DNA of 64,000 nucleotides from an uncultured Acidimicrobiaceae bacterium. Its GTDB lineage: Bacteria; Actinomycetota; Acidimicrobiia; Acidimicrobiales; SZUA-35. The stretch is from positions 162,579 to 226,578 of the forward strand of contig CAMYLA010000004.1 of assembly GCA_947259095.1 (NCBI GenBank), in the 5' to 3' direction. Numbering within the stretch: the stretch's first letter is position 1; each line of letters begins with the position of its first letter. Below the pieces are notes generated by a model, which worked only from the letters and a program-made list of their open reading frames with translations, was not told the DNA's origin and made no database searches. Shown here piece after piece: positions 35,761 through 44,766 of this stretch. Position numbers and translations under genes: made by a program.

Positions 35761-36970
35761 CGGGTGCTCCGTCGGGTTCAGGTTTGGCGGGAGGGCGTGG
35801 GACCAGGAAGTCGAAGTGGTCGCGCGGCACGAGGCCGCGGTCGGCGAACATGCGAATGGTTGGGTCGGGGTCGTTGAGCAGGTGGGCGGTCATCTGTCCC
35901 AACAGCCGTGCAACTGCTGTCTCTCGCCAGAACCAGGTGTTGCGTTCCTGGCTGCTGGCGCGGCCCGGTTGCTGGGCAGCGGCGTGGAGGTACCACGTGC
36001 GCAGGTCGTCGGCAGCGAGTCGAGTGGCCTGAACGGGAGTGTGTTCGCCTTTGGCCGTGGCGGCGAGCAGATCGACGATCGCATCCGGAGACCGCCCGCT
36101 GTTCGGTACCGGTGTCGGACCGAGCTCGGCCCACGGTGCGAGCTGTCGCAGCTCGGCCCGAGCGGCCTGGACGAGGTCAGGCTCGTCGGTCGCAGTGGGG
36201 CCGAAGGAGATGGGACACGCCCAGACGGCCTCGTCGTCGGATTCGGGTGCGTCGTCGAGGAAGTCTTCGAGGATGACGGGGCCGTCGGGCCGCTCGAGCA
36301 ACGCAAGGGCGTCGTGGAGAACCCGGCGCTGAAACTCGGGCTCGTGGGGTGCGCCGAAGGGTCGGCCGAGCTCGAACGGGACCCACAGGAACCTCGGCAG
36401 GCGCATCGCTTCGGTCTGCTCCCGGACCAACGAGATCCCAGTGGTCGCGATGCCGGCGGCTTCTAGGTAGTGAGAGACCGCGCCGACCGCGCGGGTGCAG
36501 TTCGGTCAAACCGGAACCAGGCAGACCGCGGTGACGTCGTCGGCTTCGAGTAGTCGGGCGAGATCTTTGCACGTCGGATCGATCATCTCGGGCGGCCAGC
36601 CTGCGCCCATCAGTGAGTAGTGGTGGTCGGCCACCGAGCCGACGGTGCCGTCAGCAGCGAGCTCGTGAAGCCGATCAAGGGGAAAGACCGTGTTCACGTC
36701 CTCGCGGAAGCCGCTGCGATCGAAGTGAACCGACGAGTGGGTCATCGTCAGCGAGCTGAGATCGGCGTCACCCGGGATGACCCGGTAGCTCAGGTCGACG
36801 AAGGAGAAGGCGTCGTCGTCGACACGGTGGAGACCCGCCGTGGTCACCAGGGCAACCCGGCGTTCGGCGAGTGGCGGTCCCTCGACGAAGGGTGTCGAGT
36901 CGTAGCGTGGGAGCTCCTTCGCCATGATGTGTTCACGCTCTGCGTCGCTCAGATCCCGGAGTCGTACCAT
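35753..36970 (-). CDS. GrdB-like selenoprotein (glycine/sarcosine/betaine reductase B family)
   Basis: Read through UGA at 36506-36508, this is a 405-aa protein. It starts MVRLRDLSDAEREHIMAKEL and shows the block RRVALVTTAGLH. Its Sec motif, VCLVPV-U-PNCTRAVGAVSHYLEAAGI (Sec155, Cys158), is where GrdB selenoproteins have Sec. The frame continues without a stop for 250 codons beyond the UGA. GrdB subunits attack the substrate's C-N bond to form a selenoether in reductive deamination. This member is free-standing, with no GrdA, C, D or E nearby, and is probably a related reductase. A hairpin with loop GGUCG lies 11 nt after UGA. ATG 36970 matches family starts. It is first in the operon and divergent from an AraC regulator. 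Confidence 0.85.
36478..36494 (-). promoter_or_regulatory. Predicted bacterial SECIS hairpin (GrdB-like)
   Basis: On the coding strand ccgcgc-ggtcg-gcgcgg gives a perfect 6-bp stem and GGUCG loop. It starts 11 nt after the UGA, with the loop 17 nt after it. The stem sequence differs completely from the redoxin hairpin while the loop is identical, as expected if a SelB protein reads the loop. Confidence 0.75.
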
Positions 36971-37138
36971 TCGGCCATCGTGACGCACCCGTCGATACGG
37001 GTCCATGCGCAAGCGCGTCACATGGATACGAATTCGTCTCAGCACCAGCTGCGAACCCTTCGGGGTCGAGCCTCGGAGTCGAGGACCTGATCTCCGTTCG
37101 TCTCATCACGCCCGTGTCGACGCATCTAGCATGGTCCG
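36971..37138. promoter_or_regulatory. Divergent promoter region of the selenoprotein operon and AraC gene
   Basis: 168 bp lie between the ATG at 36970 (minus) and the ATG at 37139 (plus). It is the only gap long enough to hold a promoter for the eight-gene operon, and is the natural binding place for the AraC protein. No convincing -10/-35 pair could be picked by eye. Confidence 0.5.
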
Positions 37139-38110
37139 ATGACATCGCAGCGCTTCTCGCGGTCGACCGTCTCCATCCCCGATGGCTGCCGCGACGACGT
37201 TGTGCCGTTGTTCGACAGTCGGGCCGAACCATTGTTCAGCGTCGGTGTCACGCAGGTGGCCATGAGCTCGCTGGTCAGCGGGTTCGACTGGCCGGGTCCG
37301 GACCCGCGGACGCACCTGGTTCTCGCGACGGTCGAAGGGAGTGGCCGGTTGCTCTTGGCTGGCCTCGAGTACGACTTGACGCCCGGGACGGTCGCCGTGT
37401 GCCCCGCTCACGTGCCCCGTCACCAGTGGGCAGACGAGCCCTGGCGAGTCGTCACCATTCGACTGGCAGAGTCCGAGCCGTGGCGCCGATTCGCGGAGAT
37501 GGGGCCGTTCGTGTTGGACGACCAGGACCCGCATCGGTTCGCGGCACCGACACGGGGAATCCTCGGTGAGTCGCCCCCGGCGGTCACGGCAGTCTCAGGG
37601 GCCTCGCACGGTCGCGATCCGATGGACGAGTTCCTCGATCGATTCGGGGCGCTAGTGAATCTCGACCCGAAATCCGCCGGTCCCGCCGCGCCGACCGAGC
37701 CGTTTGCGCTTTACGCCGTGATCCTGCGGATCCAACTCGAAGCCCTGCTCGCGGGTCCGGCCTCGGTCAGCGATGACGAGCGTCGCCTTGCGAGCCTTTG
37801 GGAAGCCGTCCGGCGAGATCCCGGATGCGACTGGTCGGTCGAGTCGCTGGCGCGTCGACTCAGCGTCTCCCGTGCAACCCTGCACCGCCTCGTCGCACGC
37901 CATCACGACCACAGCCCCGGCGCGATCGTGGAAAGCATCCGGATGGACCAAGCCGCACACCTGCTTGTGAACAGTGTGATGCCGGTGAAGGCAATCGCCT
38001 CACGGGTGGGGTATTCGACGCCGTACTCGTTCTCGGCAGCCTTCCGGCGCGCTCGAGGGTGCCCGCCCTCGGACTTCCGTGAGCGATTCGCCAGGATCCA
38101 AAGCGAATGA
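37139..38110 (+). CDS. AraC-family transcriptional regulator
   Basis: A 323-aa regulator with an N-terminal cupin-like sensing domain (HLVLATVEGSGRLLLAGLEYDLTPGTVAVCPAHVPRHQW) and a C-terminal pair of helix-turn-helix motifs (WSVESLARRLSVSRATLHRLVARHH, then VMPVKAIASRVGYSTPYSFSAAFRR). It probably senses a pathway substrate and activates the divergent operon. ATG 37139 is the first in-frame start. It is the last intact gene of the larger island element before the internal att copy. Confidence 0.88.
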   Translation: MTSQRFSRSTVSIPDGCRDDVVPLFDSRAEPLFSVGVTQVAMSSLVSGFDWPGPDPRTHLVLATVEGSGRLLLAGLEYDLTPGTVAVCPAHVPRHQWADEPWRVVTIRLAESEPWRRFAEMGPFVLDDQDPHRFAAPTRGILGESPPAVTAVSGASHGRDPMDEFLDRFGALVNLDPKSAGPAAPTEPFALYAVILRIQLEALLAGPASVSDDERRLASLWEAVRRDPGCDWSVESLARRLSVSRATLHRLVARHHDHSPGAIVESIRMDQAAHLLVNSVMPVKAIASRVGYSTPYSFSAAFRRARGCPPSDFRERFARIQSE

Positions 38111-38245
38111 GATGGACAGCGCGGGTCAAGCACGGGGCGCCGAGCATCCGCTGATGTGCCCGGGTACCGGTCGTCCCGTCCTCCTTGTGACCTCAACGAG
38201 TGCGGTCTCATCCTTGCTCCAGATGCAGGCGAGATCCGCCGATCG

Positions 38246-38290
38246 CTCATAACCCGAAGGTCGCAGGTTCAAATCACAGCCCCCGCCACC
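38246..38290 (+). repeat. Internal, imperfect att copy
   Basis: The sequence ctcataacccgaaggtcgca then ggttcaaatc matches the tRNA-fMet core exactly for 30 bp, then differs (acag for ctg) before cccccgccac. It is not a tRNA gene because the 5' half is missing. It probably marks the junction between two elements inserted in turn at the same site. Confidence 0.8.
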
Positions 38291-38322
38291 ATTTGCCCTG
38301 GTAAACGAGTCGTTGATCAGGG

Positions 38323-38602
38323 CTTCTACCGTTTTCTGGACGAGCCGGAGTCGGCGTTGTCCTTCCACGGCCAGTTGAAACTGCTGGTGGCGATGCACGA
38401 GGCCGTGTCGGACGGGGCGCAGTTCATCGTCGCGACCCACTCGCCGGTGTTGATGGCGTTCCCGGAAGCGGTGATCTACGAGTTCGACAGCGATGGTGCC
38501 CACCGGGCCGAGTGGGCGGAGGTGGAGTCCGTGCAGCTGTGGCGCTCGTTCTTGGACGCACCTGACCGGTTCTTCCGCCACCTCCTGGCCGCCGACGATT
38601 GA
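38323..38602 (+). pseudogene. C-terminal fragment of an AAA ATPase (ABC-like AAA_21)
   Basis: The reading frame carries FYRFLDEPESALSFHGQLKL (Walker B region), FIVATHSPVLMAFPEAVIYEF (H-loop) and a C-terminal helix, ending at a stop at 38602. This is the last 90 residues of a standalone AAA/ABC-type ATPase as found in OLD-like and defence genes. The Walker A part is absent; the fragment begins right after the internal att copy, so recombination there probably removed the front of the gene. Confidence 0.75.
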
Positions 38603-38670
38603 GGGTGGCCGTGACTGTGCGAACTGGGGGACCGGTCGGAGCGGTCGAGGCCGCCAGGTTGTGATCGGCG

Positions 38671-39103
38671 CTACTCGGGTCGCAAGAGTTTGAGGTTGTC
38701 GACGTTGTCGAAGATTGCCGTCGTCGGTGGCGAGCGGCAGGTTGCCGGCGAGCGCGGTTGCGGCGACCCACCGGTCGGCTTCGTGATCCTTGGCTCCGAG
38801 TCCGTGACCGTTGTTGACGCACCAGGTTCGGAGGTCGACGTAGGCGTCGATGACTTCGGGAAGCGGGGGCGATATCTGGGTGTTGGCAACGAGACGTTCG
38901 AGGACGGCGGTCCGGCGTGTTCCCCAAGCCGCGACGCTGGCACCGAAGCGCATCTCGGCGACCACCACGAACGGCAGGATCCAGCCTGAGCGTTCCAGCG
39001 TCGGGGCCCAACGGGCACGGCGGGCCGACACGGTCCGGCCGAGCCAGGCGCTGGCGATCATCGTGTCGACGACGACGACCGGATGGCGGTCAGAGGTCGG
39101 CAA
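38671..39103 (-). pseudogene. PIN-domain (VapC-like) toxin with frameshift
   Basis: A PIN ribonuclease-like protein: first acidic residue in PVVVVDTMIASAWL, second in VVAEMRFGA, third in GAKDHEADRWVAATAL and fourth in ATDDG. After ATDDG the frame is wrong; one extra base near 38717 hides the natural end IFDNVDNLKLLRPE, which is intact in the next frame and stops at 38671. Start TTG 39103 overlaps the upstream antitoxin-like gene by 14 nt. It is probably an inactivated toxin unless the frameshift is a sequencing error. Confidence 0.7.
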
Positions 39104-39257
39104 GGATTCCGAAGAACTCGTCTTCGTCTTCTTCGGTGAGATCGTCGATGACGAACCGGGAGAGGTCGCCGATCGGCTCGGCCCGCGCGATCACCTCGGC
39201 CAGGGTGGGCTCGGGGGTCCCTGTGGGTGTTGACTCGGTGTCGGACACGTCGTCCAT
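39090..39257 (-). CDS. Small acidic protein, probable antitoxin of the PIN toxin
   Basis: A 55-aa protein starting MDDVSDTESTP with a predicted helix PTLAEVIARAEPIGDLSRFV and an acidic end (DDLTEEDEDEFFGILADL). Its size, acidity and 14-nt overlap with the PIN gene are typical of VapB-like antitoxins. No DNA-binding fold is obvious. ATG 39257. Confidence 0.6.
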   Translation of the reverse strand: MDDVSDTESTPTGTPEPTLAEVIARAEPIGDLSRFVIDDLTEEDEDEFFGILADL

Positions 39258-39515
39258 CGTACTCTGGGGGCTGGCGAGCCGATAGAGCGACGTCTCCGCC
39301 GGACGGTGATCTCACGCATCGTGGTCGCCGTTGGCGCTGCACGCTCGGGCCGGTTCGGGCGATCAAGGTAACACACAGGTAACAGCACAACCGTAAACAG
39401 GGGGGTCCGGCGGGGAGCAGAAGGGACCATCGACCCATCGACAAACGGCCTCTGAGCTGCGACAATGTCCGAATTCGCTGGTCAGTCCGGGTGAGCAGGA
39501 AACTAGATCGTCTGT

Positions 39516-39560
39516 CTCATAACCCGAAGGTCGCAGGTTCAAATCCTGCCCCCGCCACTA
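39516..39560 (+). repeat. Attachment site, distal copy (45 bp)
   Basis: An exact repeat of 26251-26295, preceded by unrelated sequence. This is the far boundary of the integrated DNA; what follows (39561 on) should be the original downstream neighbour of the tRNA. Element length from core to core is about 13.3 kb. Confidence 0.88.
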
Positions 39561-39576
39561 AGGATTCCCAGTGATG

Positions 39577-39600
39577 GAGCCGATCTGAGAGGGTCGGCTC
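39577..39600 (+). terminator. Displaced terminator of the tRNA-fMet gene
   Basis: A 7-bp stem gagccga/tcggctc with a 10-nt loop followed by tttcctttg lies 16 bp past the distal att copy. It sits where the tRNA's own terminator would be before insertion of the island. Confidence 0.55.
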
Positions 39601-39883
39601 TTTCCTTTGTCGGTGCCGTCGAGGCCTGTCGGGCATCTACGGGCATCTACTCTCCTGTGAGCACCGTCCAAACGGGGTGAGCTTCGCCCTCGGCCCACGA
39701 GCGGCCGGTGATCCCGAGCTGACAAAGTGATACCGGTATGCGTCGGGTGTCCTAGCTTCGGCGTGCGTCCAACCCATGGGCTGGGCCGCACCGCTTGGGG
39801 GCTTCTCGGCGATCCTGCAGAGCTCCGCCAGATACGCGGGCGTTCGGGCTCGGGACATGCTGTCCCTGGGCGGTACGCCTCGG

Positions 39884-40672
39884 TCAGCTCCCAGCGATGA
39901 AGAGGCTGGTCGAGATTGCCGAGGCCACGAATTCTGTCCCGTCCCAGACTTCGCTCTCGACGGTCGCTGCGCCGCGGGACACACGACGGCAAGCGGCGAC
40001 AGCCACCAGTTCCGAGGAGGTGATCGGGCCGGCAAAGCGAATTGAGAGGTCCGGATTCGGGTGCGGGACCCATCTTCCTTTCGCCAGCACAGCGTCGACG
40101 GGTGGACCAACCGACAGGTCGGCTGCGAGGCATGCTCCCTCGGCACCGTCGGCATCGAGGTCCCAGGGGACGGTCACCAAGGTCGCGATCCCGTTGCCCA
40201 CTCGGGCGGCCCTCGGTTGCGCCGTGTCGATGATCGGGACCTCAACACCCCGAGGCGGTCGCCATGGCTTGGCCGACTCACCCACGTCGGGCGATGGCGG
40301 TCCGAGCTGGCTCGCAGGCGGGTCTGTGTCGATTGGCTCGAGCGCCGTCGGTTCTGCGAAGGCGACGCGGGCAACGGTGGTACGTCGTTCCTGTTCATCG
40401 CTGAGTTCCACGCGGACGACGGTGAGGCTCCGGCCAGAGGACAACACGTCGACCGCCGCCGTGGCCTCTTCGCTGGCCAGGCCTCGGAGGAAGTGCATGT
40501 CGAGACTCACGGCGATGCGTCCAGGGGCGGCAAATCGGCCGATGGCGACAGCGGCGGCCGCCAGTGCGCCGCCGGTCACCCCACCGAATGCGCCATGGAT
40601 CGCTCTCGGCATGTGGAGTCGCCACGATGCCTCGTCGATCTGCTTGGCCCCGAGGTATTCCAGGGGCGTCAT
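39884..40672 (-). CDS. Acyl-CoA thioesterase-like double-hotdog protein
   Basis: A 262-aa protein. HGAFGGVTGGALAAAAVAIGRF and DMHFLRGL at the N-terminus and an SIRFAGPITSSELVAVAA...GAATVESEVWDG repeat at the C-terminus suggest two fused hotdog folds, as in TesB-like acyl-CoA thioesterases, which hydrolyse acyl-CoA to acid plus CoA. ATG 40672 overlaps the MaoC-like gene stop by 4 nt (ATGA), so the two act together. Confidence 0.72.
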   Translation of the reverse strand: MTPLEYLGAKQIDEASWRLHMPRAIHGAFGGVTGGALAAAAVAIGRFAAPGRIAVSLDMHFLRGLASEEATAAVDVLSSGRSLTVVRVELSDEQERRTTVARVAFAEPTALEPIDTDPPASQLGPPSPDVGESAKPWRPPRGVEVPIIDTAQPRAARVGNGIATLVTVPWDLDADGAEGACLAADLSVGPPVDAVLAKGRWVPHPNPDLSIRFAGPITSSELVAVAACRRVSRGAATVESEVWDGTEFVASAISTSLFIAGS

Positions 40673-41550
40673 CGCTCGTAGCGGACGTGAGCGTGCGTCA
40701 ACACCTCGGCTCCGCTGCCGGTCTCGGCCCGAAACACGGCTTCGCCGTCGCCCAACGTCCAGATCTTGGTGATGATGACATCATTCATCCAGACCAGGTC
40801 GGCGAAGCGGCCGGTCAGCGACAGGAGCCGTTCCGGCTTGCCGTCACACAACGCCCTCAGGATTGCTCGGCCAGCGAATCCGTACGTGCATAGGCCGTGC
40901 AGGAAGGGTCCGGGATAGCCGGCCCGACGAGCGAACTCTGGGTCGATGTGCAGCAGGACTCGATCGCCAGACAGTCGATAGAGGGCGGCCTGTTCGGGTC
41001 GAACGACGTCTTCGATCACGTGGTCGGGATCACGGTCAGGTGGCTGGTGGATGTCGCTGGTATCGGGCCCGCGCTCACCACCGAATCCGCCGTATCCCTT
41101 GGCGAAGAGCGACGCGTAGGTCGTCGCGAACAGCCCATCGTCGTTGACGAGTTCGGACTCGACCCCAATGACCGCGGCGGTTCCCTTGTCCCACACATCG
41201 ACGATGCGGCCCCGTATCGTCAGCTCTCCGGTGGCCGGAAACGGCCGGTGCAAGGTGATGGCCTGTTCACCGTGGAGCAATCGGGCGACATCGAGGTCGA
41301 CGGCGGCACTGACACCCCCGAGGGCCCGCATCCCGGGGATCACCGCGAAGGTCGGGTACACCTTCGGTCCCCGCCGCTCGTAGAGAAAGTCAAGGTCACC
41401 CTCGTCGGCATCTTCGTCGACCAGTGCTCCATCGCCGGGTCTGGCGCCGATGCCGAGGGCGTAGAGAACCGCGTCTCGCCAGCCCCACGACCACGTGCTT
41501 TCGGCAAGTGCCATGCCGACCAGGTTGGACGAGAGTGGTGCCGATCCCAT
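40669..41550 (-). CDS. MaoC-like enoyl-CoA hydratase 2
   Basis: A 293-aa protein of the hydratase-2 family: an N-terminal hotdog (LYALGIGA, YPTFAVIPG, HGEQAITLHRPFPATGELTI) and a C-terminal MaoC half with the catalytic pattern LHIDPEFARRAGYPGPFLHGLCTYGFAGRAIL (Asp and His). It hydrates trans-2-enoyl-CoA to 3-(R)-hydroxyacyl-CoA in side-chain or fatty acid degradation. The strong ribosome site aggaggaccc fixes ATG 41550. The downstream thioesterase is coupled. Confidence 0.9.
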   Translation of the reverse strand: MGSAPLSSNLVGMALAESTWSWGWRDAVLYALGIGARPGDGALVDEDADEGDLDFLYERRGPKVYPTFAVIPGMRALGGVSAAVDLDVARLLHGEQAITLHRPFPATGELTIRGRIVDVWDKGTAAVIGVESELVNDDGLFATTYASLFAKGYGGFGGERGPDTSDIHQPPDRDPDHVIEDVVRPEQAALYRLSGDRVLLHIDPEFARRAGYPGPFLHGLCTYGFAGRAILRALCDGKPERLLSLTGRFADLVWMNDVIITKIWTLGDGEAVFRAETGSGAEVLTHAHVRYER

Positions 41551-41876
41551 GGGTCCTCCTGTGGTGGACGGGCTGAACGACGTTGGCGCCACACTAGAAC
41601 GATCCCGTGGGGGCGGACAACGAGGACGAGGGCGTTGGGAAGTAGCGAAGGGGGTCCGCCGCCGAGGGTAGGGGTGGTGGGCGAGACCGGTGGCGGTCAG
41701 CGGCTGGCTTCGGTCACGGCCATGGTCCGAGCTAGCCTTGGCCAAGATGACGTTCGGGCACCCAGATGAAGAACCATAGTTCCAGACGCGAGCACACAGG
41801 AGCGGCTGATGCGATTGAGAATAGCGGCGCCGTTGATGTCCAGCCGGTCCCGGTCGGCCGACTCTGGGAGCTGGTC

Positions 41877-42974
41877 GTGACCCGCCACGGCAAGGCCATG
41901 GTCCTCACTGGTCCGAGGGAACTTACGGCGCAACGATTCGAGCTCCCTGAGGTGACCGAATCGACGGGGCTGCTGCGGGTTGAGGCCTGCGGTCTGTGCG
42001 GGACCGACCACGAGCTCTACACCGGACATCTGCCGGCTCCGGGCCCGGTCGTTCCTGGCCACGAGACGGTTGGAGTCATTGAAGAGATCGGGGCCGATGC
42101 GGCCGCCAAGTGGGGGGTGGCGGTCGGCGACCGTGTTGCCATCGAGTGCTTCCAATCCTGTGGAGCATGCGACCCATGCCGGGCTGGCTTGTATCGTCGT
42201 TGCGTCCGCCACGGAACGTCGACGCTGTACGGGCTGACGCCGACCTCGGTCCCTCCGGGGTTGTGGGGCGGCTATGCCGAGTACCATTTTCTCTCTGCGG
42301 ATTCGATGCTCTTGCCGGTGCCGGATTCGCTGACTCCGGTCGAAGCAACCATGTTCAATCCCGTCGGTGCCGGCATCCGCTGGGGCGCCGATCTCCCCGA
42401 GGTCGGCCCCGGCGACACGGTCGCTGTCCTCGGGCCGGGGATTCGTGGACTCGCAGCAATCGCCGCAGCCAAGGAGGCGGGGGCCGAGCGCATCATGGTC
42501 ACCGGGTTCGGCGAACGAGATCGTCCGCGGCTGGAAGCCGCACTCGCGTTCGGGGCAGACGTCGCTGTCGACGTTGCGGTCGACGACCCGGTTCAAGCCG
42601 CCCGCGACCTGAGCGATGGCGAGGGTGTCTCCGTAGTCGTCGACGTGACCGCCAACGCTCCGACGGCTCTCGGCCAGGGGGTGCGCATGGCGGCCAAGGG
42701 TGGGCGACTCGTCTTGGCCGGAGTGCGGAACTCCCGCGAAACCCCCGGCTTCAACCCCGATGCCGTGGTCTTCAAGGAACTGACGATCATCGGCGCGCTC
42801 GGTGTCGATGCGCCGGTCTACCGTCGTGCCCTCGACCTGCTGGCGAGCGATCGGTACCCGTTCCGAGATGTACCCCGTGAGGTCGTCAACATCGGGCAGG
42901 CGGCGGACATTCTGGCCACCATGGCGGGCGAGTCCGATTCGGTCCCGCCGGTGCACGCAGTACTGATCCCCTGA
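41877..42974 (+). CDS. Zinc-dependent medium-chain alcohol dehydrogenase
   Basis: About 365 aa. The catalytic zinc site is CGLCGTDHELY and GHETVG; structural zinc ligands are in CGACDPCRAGLYRRC. The Rossmann motif is VAVLGPGIRGLAAIAAA. It oxidises an alcohol with NAD(P)+; the substrate is unknown. An in-frame ATG at 41766 would add 37 residues without family likeness; GTG 41877 (ggagctggtc before it) or ATG 41898 look better, so the start is uncertain. A hotdog thioesterase follows 15 bp downstream. Confidence 0.85.
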   Translation: MTRHGKAMVLTGPRELTAQRFELPEVTESTGLLRVEACGLCGTDHELYTGHLPAPGPVVPGHETVGVIEEIGADAAAKWGVAVGDRVAIECFQSCGACDPCRAGLYRRCVRHGTSTLYGLTPTSVPPGLWGGYAEYHFLSADSMLLPVPDSLTPVEATMFNPVGAGIRWGADLPEVGPGDTVAVLGPGIRGLAAIAAAKEAGAERIMVTGFGERDRPRLEAALAFGADVAVDVAVDDPVQAARDLSDGEGVSVVVDVTANAPTALGQGVRMAAKGGRLVLAGVRNSRETPGFNPDAVVFKELTIIGALGVDAPVYRRALDLLASDRYPFRDVPREVVNIGQAADILATMAGESDSVPPVHAVLIP

Positions 42975-42989
42975 TCCGAGGAGTATCCC

Positions 42990-43439
42990 GTGGGAAATGG
43001 CATCGACTTCGAGGTCTTCAACGAGGATTTTGCCAAGCGAGTGGTCGGACGTAAGGGGAAAAAGGGTATCGACGCCTACCTCGGTATCGAAGTCACCGAA
43101 CTCACCGCAGGCCGCCTCGTAGCCCGGTTCGAGGTACGCGACGAACTCATCACCATGATGGGCAACATGCACGGAGGCTGTCTCTCCGCACTGGTCGATC
43201 ACTGCCTCGGCGTGGTCATGTACCCGGTGATGCCAGAGGGTTACTGGGCGGCGACGACCGAATTCAAGATCAACCTACTCAGCCCGGTCTCCGGTGGAAC
43301 ATGTATCTGCACCGCAGAAATCCGCTCGTTGACGCGCCGCCTCGCTGTCGTGTCGATCGCCGTCGAGAACGAAGGCCGACTCGTCGCCCTCGCCCAGGGG
43401 ACCAGCACCATCGTCGCGCCCAAGTCTGCCGCATCGTGA
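42990..43439 (+). CDS. PaaI-type hotdog thioesterase
   Basis: A 149-aa single-hotdog protein with the PaaI signature MGNMHGGCLSALVDHCLGVVM and strands TEFKINLLSPVSGG and AVVSIAVENEGRLVALAQGTSTI. It likely hydrolyses an acyl- or aryl-acetyl-CoA intermediate. GTG 42990 follows a clear Shine-Dalgarno (gaggagtatccc). It is in an operon with the alcohol dehydrogenase. Confidence 0.88.
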   Translation: MGNGIDFEVFNEDFAKRVVGRKGKKGIDAYLGIEVTELTAGRLVARFEVRDELITMMGNMHGGCLSALVDHCLGVVMYPVMPEGYWAATTEFKINLLSPVSGGTCICTAEIRSLTRRLAVVSIAVENEGRLVALAQGTSTIVAPKSAAS

Positions 43440-43758
43440 GCAGGGCCGGTGCACGGTACCGCCCGTTCAACGACTGAGGCCAACAATCCGTATCCGTACA
43501 TCGATCGCCCACAACCGGCGAACCCGGGATGCCTCGAGCGCCCGGAAACGAGACAAAGGTGGGGTGGGATGAGCGTTGCGGGCTCGGCGACCGCCTGGCC
43601 GTCACCATCAGCGGTTGCCAGAGGCCGGTGATCTACATCTCGTGGGCCGACGGTGGCGTTCTCGGGCACTCGACGCGCTGACATGATGGAGTGAATGAGC
43701 CCGGCTCATCGTCGTCACCTGACGATCAGGCCGGTTGCAAGCTCGATCGACTAACGCT
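43440..43758. other. Intergenic region
   Basis: About 320 bp between the convergent PaaI and aldehyde dehydrogenase genes. Short open frames have no motif; no RNA gene, repeat or clear terminator was seen. It may hold the original boundary of the second accessory region. Confidence 0.4.
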
Positions 43759-44766
43759 TTACATGTAGCGATCGACGGAACCGAGGTTCGTGTAGATGGT
43801 CTTGACCCGGGTGTAGTGGTCGATCGATGTGGTGCCGTTCTCGCGCCCGATGCCGGATTGTTTGTACCCGCCGAAGGGGACATTGGCCGGCATCGTGCCA
43901 TAGTCGTTGATCCACACGAAGCCTGCCTGGAGTGCATGTGCGACACGGTTGGCTCGTGCGAGATCGTTCGAGAAGACCGCACCCGCCAGTCCGTAGTCGG
44001 TGGCGTTGGCTCGCTGGATCACCTCGTCTTCGTCGTCGAAGGGTAGGACGGCCATCAGTGGGCCGAACACTTCGTCGGAAACGAATTCCATGTCGTCGCT
44101 GCAGTCGGCGAAGACTGCTGGTGTGATGTAGTTGCCGTTCGACAGTTCGGCGGCGTCCGGTCGGTTCCCTCCGACGATGTGACGAGCTCCGGAATCGACC
44201 GCCAGCTTCATGTAGTGCATGACCTTCTCGTGGTGTTCGGCACTCACGAGTGGGCCGATCCTGGTGTCGGGGTCGAACGGATCTCCGACCCGGAGTTGGC
44301 CGACGCGGTCGGCCAGACCGTCGAGAAACTCGTTGTAGACGCGACGTTGGACGAACACGCGGGTTCCGTGTGAGCAGACCTGGCCGGTCGAGTAGAAGTT
44401 GTTGGTGAGTGCGGCGTTGCGTGCGTCGTCGATGTCGGCGTCGTCGAACACGACGATGGGCGACTTGCCTCCGAGTTCGAGGGTGATCTTCTTGAGTGTC
44501 GAGGCTGCGGCTTCCATCACGAGTCTTCCGGTGGCGGCTTCGCCGGTGAGCGAGACCTTCGCCACGCCCGGATGTGCGACGAGCATCCGTCCAACGCGTG
44601 CATCGCCCTAGACAACGTTGAAGACGCCCGGGGGTACTCCTGATTCTGTGTAGATCTCTGCCAGGAATCCGGCCGAGATCGGCGTGACCTCGGCGGGCTT
44701 GAAGATCATGGCGTTGCCGCAGGCCAGTGCGAGGCCGGACTTCCACATCGCGATTTGGATCGGAAA
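43759..44766 (-). pseudogene. Aldehyde dehydrogenase, 5'-truncated and with an amber codon
   Basis: The C-terminal two-thirds of an NAD-dependent aldehyde dehydrogenase (betaine-aldehyde type). It shows [47 protein letters not shown] (general base Glu), STGQVCSHGTRVF (catalytic Cys) and EVFGPLMAVLPFDDEDE. The first 130 residues, with part of the NAD site, are missing. The frame begins at FPIQ, joined to an unrelated N-terminus. A TAG at 44608-44610 interrupts GVFNVV(*)GDARVG, where relatives usually have Gln. Both defects point to a dead gene. Confidence 0.8.

Noticed and set aside
31353..36508. Treating the two UGA codons as nonsense mutations that make pseudogenes
   Set aside because: Both hit the catalytic UxxC position, both frames stay open for hundreds of codons afterwards, neighbours are tightly coupled and intact, and both are followed by a hairpin with the same loop. 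Sec insertion explains this better.
36506..37045. Start of the GrdB-like protein at 37045
   Set aside because: The first 25 residues are Arg-rich and unlike the family; ATG 36970 gives the MVRLxDL start I expect for these proteins.
38246..38290. A second tRNA-Met gene
   Set aside because: Only the 3' half is present; there is no D arm or 5' acceptor strand. The same holds for 39516-39560. They are att copies.
44608..44610. Pyrrolysine or recoded amber in the aldehyde dehydrogenase
   Set aside because: The gene is also truncated at its front, no PylTSBCD genes are seen, and TAG ends normal genes in this window.
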